From contig MU623346.1 of assembly GCA_025201765.1 (NCBI GenBank), forward strand, positions 1 through 64,000: a stretch of DNA of 64,000 nucleotides. Direction: 5' to 3'. The position numbers and the translations under genes are program-made. Below the pieces are notes generated by a model. It worked only from the letters and a program-made list of their open reading frames with translations, was not told the DNA's origin and did no database searches. Within the stretch, counting starts at the first letter, position 1, and the number at the start of each line of letters is the position of its first letter. Of this stretch, positions 13,701-24,735 are shown one piece after another. Source of the stretch: Daldinia sp. FL1419. Its lineage: Eukaryota; Ascomycota; Sordariomycetes; Xylariales; Hypoxylaceae.

Positions 13701-14770
13701 AGTAATTGCCAATGGCTTCTATGGATGTGAGCGGTGTGAAGAATTATACTACTTATAACTATGTACAATACCTCTTATTGCCATGTACTGCGCGCGGGGC
13801 GCTTGGATCGGCATAAGATGGATCTTTTGCGATAGGCGATAGCAGCATCAAGTGACCAATCGACTGCCATTTTAGCGGTATAGAATGACCTAAACCGGTA
13901 ACTTTCCATACCTTAGGTACCTCTAGGCGAAGTTCAAGGTTCATTAGCATGCGAAGTACATCATCCCATGATGCAACCTGCGCCTGCGGCTTTCTGTAAG
14001 CGAGTAGCTGAGAGAACATTGAAAGGAGGGAGGGCGTATCTTAGGTAACCATGTAATCAGACTTCTAGCCATTGCATTTTTACATCCTATCTCTTTTTCT
14101 TACCTCACACTAATTTAATAACTTACGTTCTTCGGAATTTTATTCCCATAAAGTACCATTCCTCTAGATAGGGCCTTAATATTATCGTGGCTATTATTGT
14201 CGTCATAGAATTCCTGCTTCATTGCAATCCAAATTTCGAATCTGGGCCACTTACACAGTTACCATACACTGATTGCTAGTTACGCCTGACCTAAGAGATG
14301 TTGGAGTGAGTGTGAGTGTGTCATTTGTGATTCATAAATGGTGTGCACTAGCAGACTAAGTTACCAGCGCCTCTTGCACGCAGTAGGTAGTGGTGGACGG
14401 TTCCACCTCAAGTACCTAACTCAAGGTAGGTAGGTAGGTCCATATGTATGTATGTATGTACTTGTATCCCTGCTTCCTACTTGAGGGTGGTTTCCTTGTC
14501 AAGTGTCAAATATCAATGCTAACAACGCTAATTCCCGGCCGTGATATTTGCATCCGCCCTTATCTTTTTCTCCCTTCCTGCTCTCTTTGTCCCACTCTCT
14601 TGTCTTTCCGCGCAACGCGGTCAAGTCTTCGTGCTGCATTACGCGCACACTTGAACAAGAAAGTTAAGTCGGTTAGCGAATCCGTTGTACTTGGCCCGTT
14701 CCTGTCTTCCCAATGCCTTTATATCTTTATTAGCTGTCGGCGCGGAGGCTAGGGGGATTTGGGAACAAAT
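10753..14770. other. 4-kb gene-free region between divergent URA2 and YVC1
   Basis: No gene is recognisable. The frames present are short and lack family motifs; one of 86 codons at 13759-14019 on the minus strand contains the AGGT/ACCT motif itself, which argues against coding. The stretch must contain the URA2 and YVC1 promoters. It holds several AGGT/ACCT clusters (about 11681-11701 and 14412-14440), T-runs near 11040-11070 and 13313-13330, and a (TATG) microsatellite near 14444-14460. I saw no transposase, LTR pair or terminal inverted repeat by eye. Confidence 0.55.
11681..11701. repeat. AGGT/ACCT palindromic motif
   Basis: A 21-bp run of AGGT/ACCT tetramers in the URA2-YVC1 intergenic region, of the same type as the clusters at 3304, 51575 and 63830. 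Confidence 0.55.
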
Positions 14771-17700
14771 ATGGCCGCTCCTGCGAAGGATATGCTATCC
14801 TCCCTACTACTACGATCGGGACAGGCTACTCAGCGTGTCAATTCAGCGCGTTTTGATTCAATCGATATCACGCCATCCCCCGATCCTATGAGCCGCGATT
14901 ATGGCCAACAACGACGTGCCACCGCCGATTTTACCGAGGCTGACGAGGACGAAGAAGACGAAGACGAAGACGAAGACGATGAAAATGGAGACGACTTTGA
15001 TCTCGATGGCGGCCCGTCTAGGCGCCGACTAAGTCGACCCTTCCAGGAAACGAATGCACGTAGGAGCTCAGCTTCGCTCATACCACTGTTTTCTGCTAGC
15101 TATCTTGGTGGGTTTGCGACTGCCTTTCAATGAGCTTATACATACTACCCAGGTATGGTATGCGTTGGAATTTGTACTTACAGCTCAAGTTAGATTCTAT
15201 CCCCGTTTATAATGTTGTTCACGCCATTAGGATAATCGTCCAAACAAAAACCGAAACGACGTTGACGTGGGACCAAATTCGGTCGCCTCAAGTTTCCCAG
15301 TTCCTAGTCAAACCGATGCAACAACAGATTCGGACTCAGCATTTCAGTCGTGTAACGCTGTATGCTTTAATGGCTAATTGCCTTCAGTTTGCAAAGGAGG
15401 GCCAGTTATACCCGGGTAACGCAGGTACCAGTATGACCCGAGCAAGGGTCTGTGAAATCCTCGCCTTAAAATTATTGAAGGAATATAGTACGAGGGAACT
15501 TATCGATGCTTTGTCCTATGATTTCTACCCGCTTCAAGGAGCTCCCGAGACACCGATAACAAATGCAAAGTCCTCCGATAGCAAGAATCGCCCAGCTGTA
15601 GCCCGATCTTCGACACTTGAGGTAGCTATCCGTGCTTCTGCTAAGCATTTCTTAGCGCACCCGCTCGTAGTCCAACAACTCGAGGCCATCTGGAATGGTG
15701 CCATCAGCTTCTATTCGTCTCAAGATAACCTTCATCGGATTATGCCTAAGCCTTCAGATTCTGGTGATAACGCTCAAAATGGCCCGGTGGGAGTGCGAAC
15801 ACCGCTTCTTAGCCACCAACCTGTCAAAGAACAGCCATCTCAGTTACCACTGCATCAGATACCTGTCCGACGAACGGTTAATCTGTACGACCCACGTCAG
15901 GCCTCTCCCCTGAAGTTATCGCGCCTCCGTGTTCCCCGCTATAGACAGTTTTTGTCGACGTGCTCTCTATCTGCCTTGATATGTTTGTTCCTGGCGGTCT
16001 TGATAGAGCGATCTAGTCGCATCACTGAACTAGAATTGGTTTTCTGGTTTTGGAGTGCGGGTTTCATGCTTGATGAAGTCGTCGGCTTCAACGAGCAAGG
16101 ATTTTCCTTGTATATCATGAGCTTCTGGAACATATTCGATCTCGGCATTCTATTACTCCTGATCGTATATTATTGTTTGAGGGTCTATGCTGTGTTCGTC
16201 GTCGACCCCCATCGTTGGAATGAGATGGCCTATGATGTTCTAGCAGCGAATGCGATACTCTTATTGCCACGTATCTTTAGTGTATTAGATCACTACCGAT
16301 ACTTCTCTCAGCTTTTAATCGCCTTTCGTCTCATGGCGGTGGACCTTGCTGCCGTTTTCGTTCTCGTTCTGATAAGTTGTTCTGGGTTTTTCGTATTCTT
16401 TACACTTTCCAGCAACCAAAATGCCGCACCGGAGGTGGCTTATAAGATATTCCAAATTCTCATGGGCTTTACGCCAGCTGCGTGGGACGTGTACGTTTAG
16501 AAGTATTCTCTTATCTTCGAAAAGCCATCTGCTAATCATGGCTTATAGATGGCCGGAATATACTTTCTTGGGCAAGACGCTCCTGGCGGCTTTTCTCATT
16601 ATATGTCACTTTCTAGTCGTGTAGGTTTTCCCTCAGCATGGGTCCATACGATTCTAATATGCGATAGTACGATACTGATCACCGTACTCACGAACTCTTT
16701 CACGGCCATCGTATCAAATGCGAATGAGGAGCACCAGTGCGTAATTTCCTTTTAAATTCCATATAGCTTTACTTACACTCGCCTAGATTCTTGTTCGCAA
16801 TTAATACCATCTCCATGGTTAAGAACGATGCAATGTTCTCTTACGTCGCGCCAGGAAATATCCTAGCTTGGATCTTGACGCCATTACGATACGTTATGTC
16901 TATAAGGCAGTTTGTGATTCTGAACCGTACTGTCATCAAACTGACCCATTTCCCTCTTCTGTTCTGCATATTTGTTTATGAAAAGTACTTTCTAGCCCCG
17001 TCGATTTATGAGCCGACCGATTTGGTCGAGCATCATGGGCGCCGTAAAGCAAGAGGGATATCATTCACCGACCTTGCTGGTAGGGGAACGGCTCTGTTCA
17101 GCCCAAGCATGAAGACGCGTGAGGAATCAATTGCTGGATTTCAGAAAGACCGTGCTTTGGAAGAAGTCTTTCGTCGGCCCCCGGATGCTAGTACTATACG
17201 AAGCCAGAGAAGGCAAGCAAGGAGAAAGACGCAAACGGCGATTCGCAATTGGATGGAACAAAATGATGAGATTGGCGAACGTCTCTCTCATTGGCCTACG
17301 ATCGATAGCCGTCCAAGCCTGTCACAACGACGAATGAGCGTGAACCGTGATTTTCCTAAGAGGACTAGGCACGTCTCTGATATTCGATCGGCTGCAAGTG
17401 ACCCTGCCGACCTTGTGTCGAACAGTGGTTTTCCTGGTTCTAATGTCAGGGAGCTTAATGGTCAAATCGATGAACAGCAGGCGCAGTATGGGGACCAAAC
17501 TGGAGTAGATGGCGATGACGAATTTGTGACAAACGATGAGGAAGAAGATGAGATTGTGGCTGCAAGTCGCCATACTAGCAATGCTAGCCCACAAGAACGT
17601 GAGGACTATTTTACATCACCAGATTTGAGACGTGAGGTATTAGCTGCCTCATCTTTAAGTTCTTCTTCACATCACCAGAGCATGGCTGTCACGTCACCTA

Positions 17701-18536
17701 GGACTAGCAATACGCCTCGTCGCCAGGGTCTTCACAGCCGCACGCTATCGACAAACACCATCCTTTATGCACCACAGGGTCATAATCAATTTGAAGCAAG
17801 TCCGTCCTTGATCTCGGAAGAGCCATCGGGAGCGAGCCCTCGCCTACGAGCAAGTCGACTTTCTACGGCGGCTGAATCGTCTGGACCAAACGGCGCACGT
17901 TCACCGCGTAGGGTGCAAAATAGGCCTCCCCCAACAACCCGGCCAAGACCTATCCCCGCAAGATCAGCGCCTAATCGTTCCATCCTTCTCAACGCCGCAC
18001 CAAGAATTCGGCGGCTCTCGTCTATCGATGGGGGCATCGGTTCTGATATAGGATTGGATGCGACTAATGAATTTGGAGCGGTGCCCTCGTCATTTGCGAC
18101 TCAAATGGCCATGGCTACTGGCCAACTGAAAACACCCAACCAAAGCGGTCACGATCGCGAAGATTCGGACCGGATGAGCCGATTAGTACTGGCCAAAATG
18201 AAGAGCCTTGAGGAGAATCTTGCGGTTGCTATGCAGGAAATTCGAGTGATGAGAAGCACGGGGCCCACAGCACAGAATTCAGATGATGAAGATGGTTGGA
18301 AAACTAGCACAAGTGGTGGACGGCCATCGAGTAACAAGAAAACATTGGGAGGAAAGAGTAAGAGTGAAGGAAGTCGGCCTGGAAGTAACGGGGATCAAAA
18401 AGGCGGGCTGGGGACAACTATTCCAGAGGATCATCGGTTTAAGGGGAAAGGGAAGGAGGTCGCAGGGACAACAAACGCTGCTGAGCCGGAGGGCAAGTTG
18501 GAGAGGAAATGGCGGAGAAGGGGGAGTTCCTTTTAG
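14771..18536 (+). CDS. YVC1: YVC1-like vacuolar TRP cation channel
   Basis: There are five exons: 14771-15107, 15194-16490, 16549-16620, 16668-16736 and 16787-18536, encoding 1174 residues. The junctions restore conserved text: SASYL|DSIPVYN, AAWD|VWPEYTFLGK, FLVV|TILITVLTNSF and EEHQ|FLFAINTISMVKND. In yeast Yvc1 this family releases Ca2+ from the vacuole in response to stretch, Ca2+ and hyperosmotic shock. What is visible: an acidic Asp/Glu run (about residues 57-75), the conserved soluble block PVYNVVHAIRIIVQT...STRELIDALSYDFYPLQG, a cluster of membrane segments from about residue 362, a pore-region motif FQILMGFTPAAWD near 530-545, and a last membrane helix near 560-585. The C-terminal tail is nearly 600 residues, rich in Ser, Arg and acidic residues, with a short helical stretch (LAKMKSLEENLAVAMQEIRVM) near 1060. 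The tail is long even for filamentous fungi and is probably regulatory (inference). The start is the first ATG in frame. Confidence 0.92.
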
Positions 18537-19152
18537 GCGGCGTCCCAGGTAAATCCTACGCAGACTCTTCTGTTGTTGGAATTGGTCTCACAATGCATTT
18601 TGGCGTTTTGGGTTGCCTTGGGGTTCGGAGGGCAACGATAAATAAAAGGCCTTAGTTTCTGGTACGGTATTAAGGAAGAGAGGGAGGGTGATGGTTGAGA
18701 GCATAGAGTGATGTGCCATGTGATGCAACATGCCGAAGGATACCTCAGACTTGTACTATTAAGCGGATGCAAATTACGCATAAGACGGCTTACGAGAGCT
18801 GGTTACGATCCATAAAGCTTTTCAGATTTGTTTAACGTACTTTTTTCTTTTTTTTTTCTTTCTTTTTTTTTTGGGGGGGGGGGGGGGAGTGGTTCGTGTC
18901 TAAGGGTAGTAGTAAGAAACAGAAAGCGCCCACCCTTACATTCCCAATCATAATATACCCCCAACGCATCTATGTTCAATGGCGAAACTTGTTCTAGCCT
19001 ATTGTCGTGATAAATCCCAATCGTGAAATTGCCAATTGACTTGACCAACTAACATTCTCGTGTCGTTCGAGATGAGAGCTATGCCGGCCTACATCCATAG
19101 TTTTCGTTCATAGCCTGTCTTTTCTTCGTTTACCCGCCTTCATCCAAGATAT
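18537..19152. other. Intergenic between convergent YVC1 and a small gene, with T/C-G tract
   Basis: No gene is seen. The notable element is a pyrimidine tract at 18841-18872 running directly into 15 G residues (18873-18887). Confidence 0.6.
18841..18887. repeat. Homopolymer tract: T/C run followed by G15
   Basis: A 32-bp T-rich/C run is joined to 15 consecutive G. Its exact length is probably unreliable because such tracts are hard to sequence. It lies between two convergent 3' ends. Confidence 0.7.
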
Positions 19153-19479
19153 TCAGATGCCGCCACCGCTCCGGTCGACGCTAACGTAGAAGTTGGGGTG
19201 GCCGGCCGAGTTCTTCTGAGCTTGTTCGTTGCGGGATAGAACGGATCGTCGGTACTGGACTGCGACTGCGATACCGGCTGTTGCGACGGCAGCGAGTGCT
19301 AGACCGGGGTGGCGGGATCTAAGCAGGGAGGTTAGCTAGGTGGATTTTTACGAGGTATAATGATATCTTAGGTACTTTGGGTGGGCGGATATATAAGTGA
19401 ATAAAGTGAGGCCGGAGGTTGAAATCACTTACAGACGTCCTGCGGTGGTCATCCTAGTTGCTCGCGTGTGGTCCATGTT
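19153..19479 (-). CDS. Small single-pass membrane protein, unknown function
   Basis: Two exons (19479-19433 and 19318-19153) with a 114-nt intron (GTAAGT..CTAAC..CTTAG) give 70 residues. The second exon has an Ala/Val-rich hydrophobic helix (PGLALAAVATAGIAVAVQY) followed by a basic-polar segment and a distinctive end NFYVSVDRSGGGI. A clean donor, branch site and acceptor, plus a helix followed by a charged tail, suggest a real gene encoding a small mitochondrial or organellar membrane protein, but I do not recognise the family. The start could also be the ATG at 19455, which would give 62 residues. It is convergent with YVC1. Confidence 0.6.
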
Positions 19480-21214
19480 TTCTTGGTTGGAAGCTTGCTT
19501 GGGATCGGTGTTTGATAATATTACTAGTTCGAATTTTGAAGCTCCTCTATTGGTAAAGCAAGCGTATATGAGATGTAGGTAGGACAAAACTCGAGTAAGA
19601 CAACGAAGCCACTTTAGAGTGCAAGATCGTCGGGAAGACAAGCAGATTTATGTATTCGGCGTTAGAGCATCACCCATCATTCTTCGCTGACCGCTACATA
19701 CATCAAGGTAACTGACGGAGCCTAATTGATAAGAGAATTTACTATGTTAAGAAGATGTTCTCCAATTTTATGTCATACAAGAGGTTCGCTAGCGGACGGA
19801 CGGGTCTAGATTCCCCAGATTTTCGGGTAGAGTGGGCAGACGCTGATGAGGTCAATGGTGCGATCTCGTGCAAGACGAAAAAATTAAGGGAAAGATGGCA
19901 ATGGGAGATCCCAAGCCTAGCCGATTCGGGACAAGAGGCACGCGAGCCAGTTGGGGTACCACCCTATCGGGAGCATTTCCGACCCTAGAAAATCCTACGT
20001 AGGGTATAATTACATAGCCAGCGCTAACCTTAACCTAATAGATTTGCATTAGGACGTTATGGGACAAGAGGGGCAGTTAGAAGTTGTTAGTTAGTTAGTT
20101 AGTTAGTTAGAGTTAGTACATAAACTATATAATGCGGGGGAAAGGAATTTATTATTAATGAGAGGCGATCCTTATAAAATTTGAGCTTTTTACATCCATG
20201 ATCCATCTAAATAAAATGATTTCAACTAATTCATTCCATTTCTACGCCCTTCTAGTTTGCGGTATAGGAAAGTAGAAAAATGTATATATGTTAGTTTCAT
20301 CGGTTGGCTACGTAGCTGCATCGTGTTGCTGACTTGTCAAGTCTCGTAGTCATAAGCCACCTGCTAGGCAGACAGGATAGAAACCTATAAGAATCAACTC
20401 GAAACTACCTACGTGTAGGTATGGTTTATTTATGTAGTATATGGTAGCGTGCATACCTAGGTGCATAAGTAGGTAGCTAAAAGAGAACTTAAAGAGCTGT
20501 CACATCCATCTTGCATTGAGGGTATGTGTATTACATAAAATATACGTAAATGCCGTTATTTATACCAAGAGGGCCACGGTATACTCAAGACTCCATTTAT
20601 ACTGTGCCATAAGGCTTATCGGTCGATCTTCATCGCCTTCTTCATCGCCTACTTCGTCTGCGCGATACCAACCAATAAAGATGTAGAAATAGGAGGGAGG
20701 CGCGGCTTGTGAGCAGTACCTACCTGCTTACAAGGTAGGTAGGTACCAAGGTAATAGGTAGGGTAGGTACACTTGCCACTTAGGTACGCGTATGTAAGAC
20801 TTGTATGTACTTTATTCTCATGTACCTATACTTCATCCATGCTTCCCGCGTGCAACAGCAACATGGCAGGCCGCACATAAGCAGGCAGGCAGGCACCAGT
20901 CAGAATATCAAAGACAAGCAAACTGCAGCCTCGTTCTTACGAAAATCATTTTATTCTTTTCTGTGTTGGTACAATATTTCTTGAGGCCTCATTCCATCCG
21001 GATATATTTTTACTACTTGCTATTCTGATTCACCTACTTCTTACTTCGTATTATCATCATCGCACTTAGCTTACTATCTTATATTCTCAGAGCAACCTGC
21101 TTTACAATATCATATAGGTACCTAGCTTGATAGATAGCTTAGAGCCTCACTTCTTCCGTATAAAAAAAAGGAAATACAAAATAAATACAAAAAAATAAAA
21201 GTAAAAATAAAAAT
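19480..21214. other. Intergenic, no gene seen
   Basis: The stretch contains a TTAG tetranucleotide array (20087-20110), several AGGT/ACCT clusters (around 20733-20770), and an A-rich leader just before the ATG at 21215. Short frames such as 19755-19988 carry no recognisable motif. Confidence 0.55.
20087..20110. repeat. (TTAG)6 microsatellite
   Basis: Six perfect TTAG units followed by an interrupted seventh. A short simple repeat without an evident role; it is not a telomeric TTAGGG array. Confidence 0.85.
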
Positions 21215-23834
21215 ATGCTTTCACAACAACTAGCTCAGCACGCGCGGAGAACAGAATCCCGAACCCCTCCTGCTCCAGACCCTACCCCTTCTCCTGCTCC
21301 TCGAGGTGCTTTGATTGATGCAGCGATCGATCAGTTGCTAAAGGAACAGCCCAGAGAAGATGATGCTCACTACAGCTCGAAATCTCGAGAGAAATCGGAC
21401 CTGACTAGGGTTCTACACGTTCACGCCGAATGTGACTCTGGCGACACTCTAGTTATCGTTAATTTCCCCTCGGGATATCTAAGCTGCAGTAGGGAAGAGG
21501 TAGGTGAATTCCCAACACCATCTAAAGAGCTGTGGCCCACGACTTTGTAAGGCGTGGCAGGTTTGGATCAATGCGAATGGGATTTTATAAAGTAATAACT
21601 GTTTCTTCTCAACGTAACTGACCAATCTGCGTCACAGTGGACCTCGAAACGCTTCTACGTCCATTCGGAGAAGCTCCTTGCTACTGGGTCTAAAGTCTTT
21701 GAGAATTTATTGTCGCCCAAGAAACAAGCACGTTTTCTGAAGAGCTTAGAGCTCACCGGCGAAGTCATCCCTGCAGAATATGTTATCGATCTCACTCCTT
21801 CGATCGAGGGGGACGATCTAGCTGCTCAGCTCATAGAACTATCCTTACCTGCTAGTGTTATAGACTGGTGGACGTCAAAAGAGAGGCTTGGTATATCACA
21901 ATATTTAGTTTCGGGGCACGACGATCACTGTCCCCATCATGATGATGTTCCTGTGAACTGCAAGAAAAAGGACCCAGACACTGAACGTCTACCGGCTCCC
22001 GCACAAAACCTTCCAATCATCGATTTGAGTGAAATCGAAACTCCAGAGTCCAGGGCCATTGTCGACTATTGCCCTATTCGTCATCGCGTGAATATCATTC
22101 GTCTCATCTTAGCCATAGAGGGATATGATCTGGTCCTGAACTCGGCGCCGCGGGTCTACACACTAACAGGCATTGCCAGAATACTGGATTGTACAAATGT
22201 CGTTGTGAGTAGAGATATATCACTAAATTCTTACGCCGCTTTATTACTAAGTCTGCCTCTTATAGCGGGATTCTGTCTATACGTGGCTTTTAGCAGAGCC
22301 AAATACTGATTTTACCGATATCAACCCTGAGGTTGCGTTTAAAATTGCATGGACGTTGGAAATAGATAGTATCACCCGAGCCGCGTTTCGTATCCTTGTC
22401 GTTGAGAAGGCCTTTGACAGTCTCGCTACTGTCCCTCCGGAGAATAGGAATCAGTATACGGTCTTTGGTCGCCCTCGTGTAGATCTGCCCGACGACCTGC
22501 AGACTGTCGTTCAGTATGCGGCACAAAAGCTCGCCGATCGCATTCAGCAGACACTAGCAAAGCTTAGATCCGATCAATTCTTCGAAATATTTCATTTTGA
22601 GGAATATCGAAAGTTTATAGAAGTCGGTGATGCCATTCGCAAGGCTATTTCAAACAGCGACCAGCCAACGTCGAAGGCGGAGCACGTACGTGATGAATGC
22701 TTAAATAGCCTACAGAACTCTTTCCATGCACTTCATAAAAAGCTACTGGAATACAAAAATGATATCATGGTGATGGTGCTGGGCGTCACACCTGAGAACG
22801 AACGACAGACAACATATGATCGTGATCGCCGATGCTATGTGAAGCAGCCAACGCGGACTTCTATCCAGTCCATCGCCAGCGATTTGTCTGTTGCCCAGCG
22901 CCTTCTTACCCCTTGGTTCTGGGAAAAACTGGCTATGTTCCATGATAGCACCGAGGGGCGGTACTATCCTAATCGATTCTTCAACCTGGACGCAGTCTAT
23001 TTCAACAACGGAGTAACTAAGGCGGCACCGTATCTTTGCATAGGGGATATCTCCAATGACTTCGAGGAGCGGTATCATTTCAACGTATACAACTTCTGCA
23101 CCGAGTTCTACAACGTCTTGTCTAAGTTGTGGGATTCCTGGATAAGGCCCCACCTGGAAGTCCCGCTGAATAGAACAGAGCATATGGTCTTATCACTCTC
23201 CGATGAGGAATTCCAGTACCTCCCACTCTGGGCCGATGGACTCAACGACGGCAGCGGCGGCGTGTTCCAATCTACCGTGCCCGATGCGGATTTAGGCCCA
23301 ATCGGTCCTGGACCAGCTTATTGCACGGGAAATACGGTAGCGACGGANNNNNNNNNNNNNNNNNNNNNNNNNNNNNNNNNNNNNNNNNNNNNNNNNNNNN
23401 NNNNNNNNNNNNNNNNNNNNNNNNNNNNNNNNNNNNNNNNNNNNNGCAGCGGCGGCGTGTTCCAATCTACCGTGCCCGATGCGGATTTAGGCCCAATCGG
23501 TCCTGGACCAGCTTATTGCACGGGAAATACGGTAGCGACGGATACTTCGAGTATATGTCAATCCGACAAGACACCCAGCGAAATAAGTACCGCGACGCTA
23601 ACGGCCGGTCGTTCGGTCAACGCCGTGTTGTCGAACATAGAGAGCACTGTACGTGATGGTCCTTCGGTAACTATGTCTATGACAGATGGCCATGTTTCGT
23701 TCACGCCCGCAGTCAGTGCGGCGGCGTCGACGGCAACTATGGATAGAGATGATAGCGACGGATACGAATCCGACGACAGCGACGAGATTGACGAGGAAGC
23801 CTGGTCCCAGGTAGAAGAGCCTTTGACGCAATAG
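21215..23834 (+). CDS. BTB/POZ-like fungal protein, interrupted by an assembly gap
   Basis: Three exons (21215-21499, 21638-22204, 22266-23834) form one frame of 806 codons including unknown bases, or 741 if the duplicated flank and gap collapse. After a Pro-rich start the protein has a BTB-like fold: GDTLVIVNFPSGYLSCSREE joined to WTSKRFYVHSEKLLATGSKVF. Next comes YCPIRHRVNIIRLILAIEGYD, which I know only from uncharacterised fungal proteins, then a largely helical region and an acidic Ser/Asp-rich C-terminus. The splice joins are EE|WTSKRF (138-nt intron) and NVV|RDSVYTWLLAEPNTDF (61-nt intron). BTB domains usually mediate dimerisation or Cullin-3 recruitment, but no substrate-binding partner domain (Kelch, zinc finger) is visible, so no function is assigned. 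The gap at 23348-23445 falls in a Gly/Pro-rich linker. Confidence 0.82.
23251..23347. repeat. Left copy of 97-bp exact duplication flanking the gap
   Basis: These 97 bp recur without a mismatch at 23446-23542, immediately on the other side of the unknown bases. This is most simply an unmerged contig overlap. Confidence 0.95.
23348..23445. other. Assembly gap (98 N)
   Basis: A run of 98 undetermined bases inside the third exon of the BTB-like gene. The true size is unknown. The reading frame is the same on both sides because 97 + 98 = 195 is a multiple of three. Confidence 1.
23446..23542. repeat. Right copy of 97-bp exact duplication flanking the gap
   Basis: Identical to 23251-23347. If the two copies are one locus, the correct sequence is 195 bp shorter and loses 65 codons. 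Confidence 0.95.
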
Positions 23835-24735
23835 CGATGAGTACACGGCAGTATATATTTGGATATGGGTAAATAGTGGCACGAGGCACTGGTTGCTAAG
23901 GGATGCCTGTGACGATGGGTGTGATAGTAGTTAGTCTGGTCATTGGAGTAATTGGATTCGTATCATTTGGGCAAGGACGAGTTATGATGAGTCGAAATGG
24001 GAATAGAGGTTGCGTATCCTCGTTGATATTATCATGATGAAATATATGGGATATTCATATACTAGGTTACTAGGTTAGATATTGCCACAGCCATACCTAC
24101 AACAAAACCGTATCTAATAACGCGCAAACTTTTCGCCCCCGCCTATTTCTTACCCGCAACTATGTCACCATAAGTAGATCAACCCGAGCAAAATATCTCT
24201 AGGGCGGAATTATGTATTGAGAGGCAAGTGAAACCTCGATTAGCCCGGGACTTTTGCGTGCCCTAGATAATCGAACGGGGGTATATAAGGTATAACTGGC
24301 TAGCATATAAGAGAGCCATCAAGCAAAGAATAGCCTTCCATAAGTTCCAGTGCAGGAAGCACATCAAAGGTATCATTAGAAAAAGGAGAAGAAAAAACAA
24401 GAGCAGATCTGTATAGCCCATTTTCGTTGATTGCACCTTCCCCCCTCCTTTCCCTTGCTCGGCAACAGCTTTATCTTGAAGAAGAATCTTCACAAATCCC
24501 AGATACCATAGAGAGGGTAAACCTCTCTTTTCTCGACCGCCAAACGCCAATTTTCATGCTCGTAACCGTGGTCTTTCCCGCTGTGCAGTAGTGTAGAGCT
24601 TCGAGCCCTCTATCCCTCGTTGTATATGGGGATGGCTATTCGTGAATAGGTATATGTATGGCGAAAAGGGTAAAAAGAAGAATTGAAAATTATGTTTATC
24701 GTGGAAAGTTCTAGAGCCCACGGATATGAACTTAA
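23835..24735. other. Intergenic between convergent BTB-like gene and SCC2
   Basis: No gene is seen. Presumably the two 3' UTRs and terminators. Confidence 0.55.

Noticed and set aside
13759..14019. An 86-codon ATG frame on the minus strand in the 4-kb gene-free region
   Set aside because: No recognisable motif or splice context, and it contains the intergenic AGGT/ACCT motif; more likely chance.
15130..15193. Alternative start of the YVC1 second half at the ATG at 15130
   Set aside because: Splicing 15107 to 15194 gives SASYLDSIPVYN, which matches the family, whereas the unspliced reading inserts unrelated residues.
19755..19988. A 77-codon plus-strand frame
   Set aside because: No motif, no conserved-looking composition, no splice support.
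20087..20110. TTAG array as a possible internal telomere repeat
   Set aside because: The unit is TTAG, not the TTAGGG of filamentous ascomycetes, and only six copies are present.
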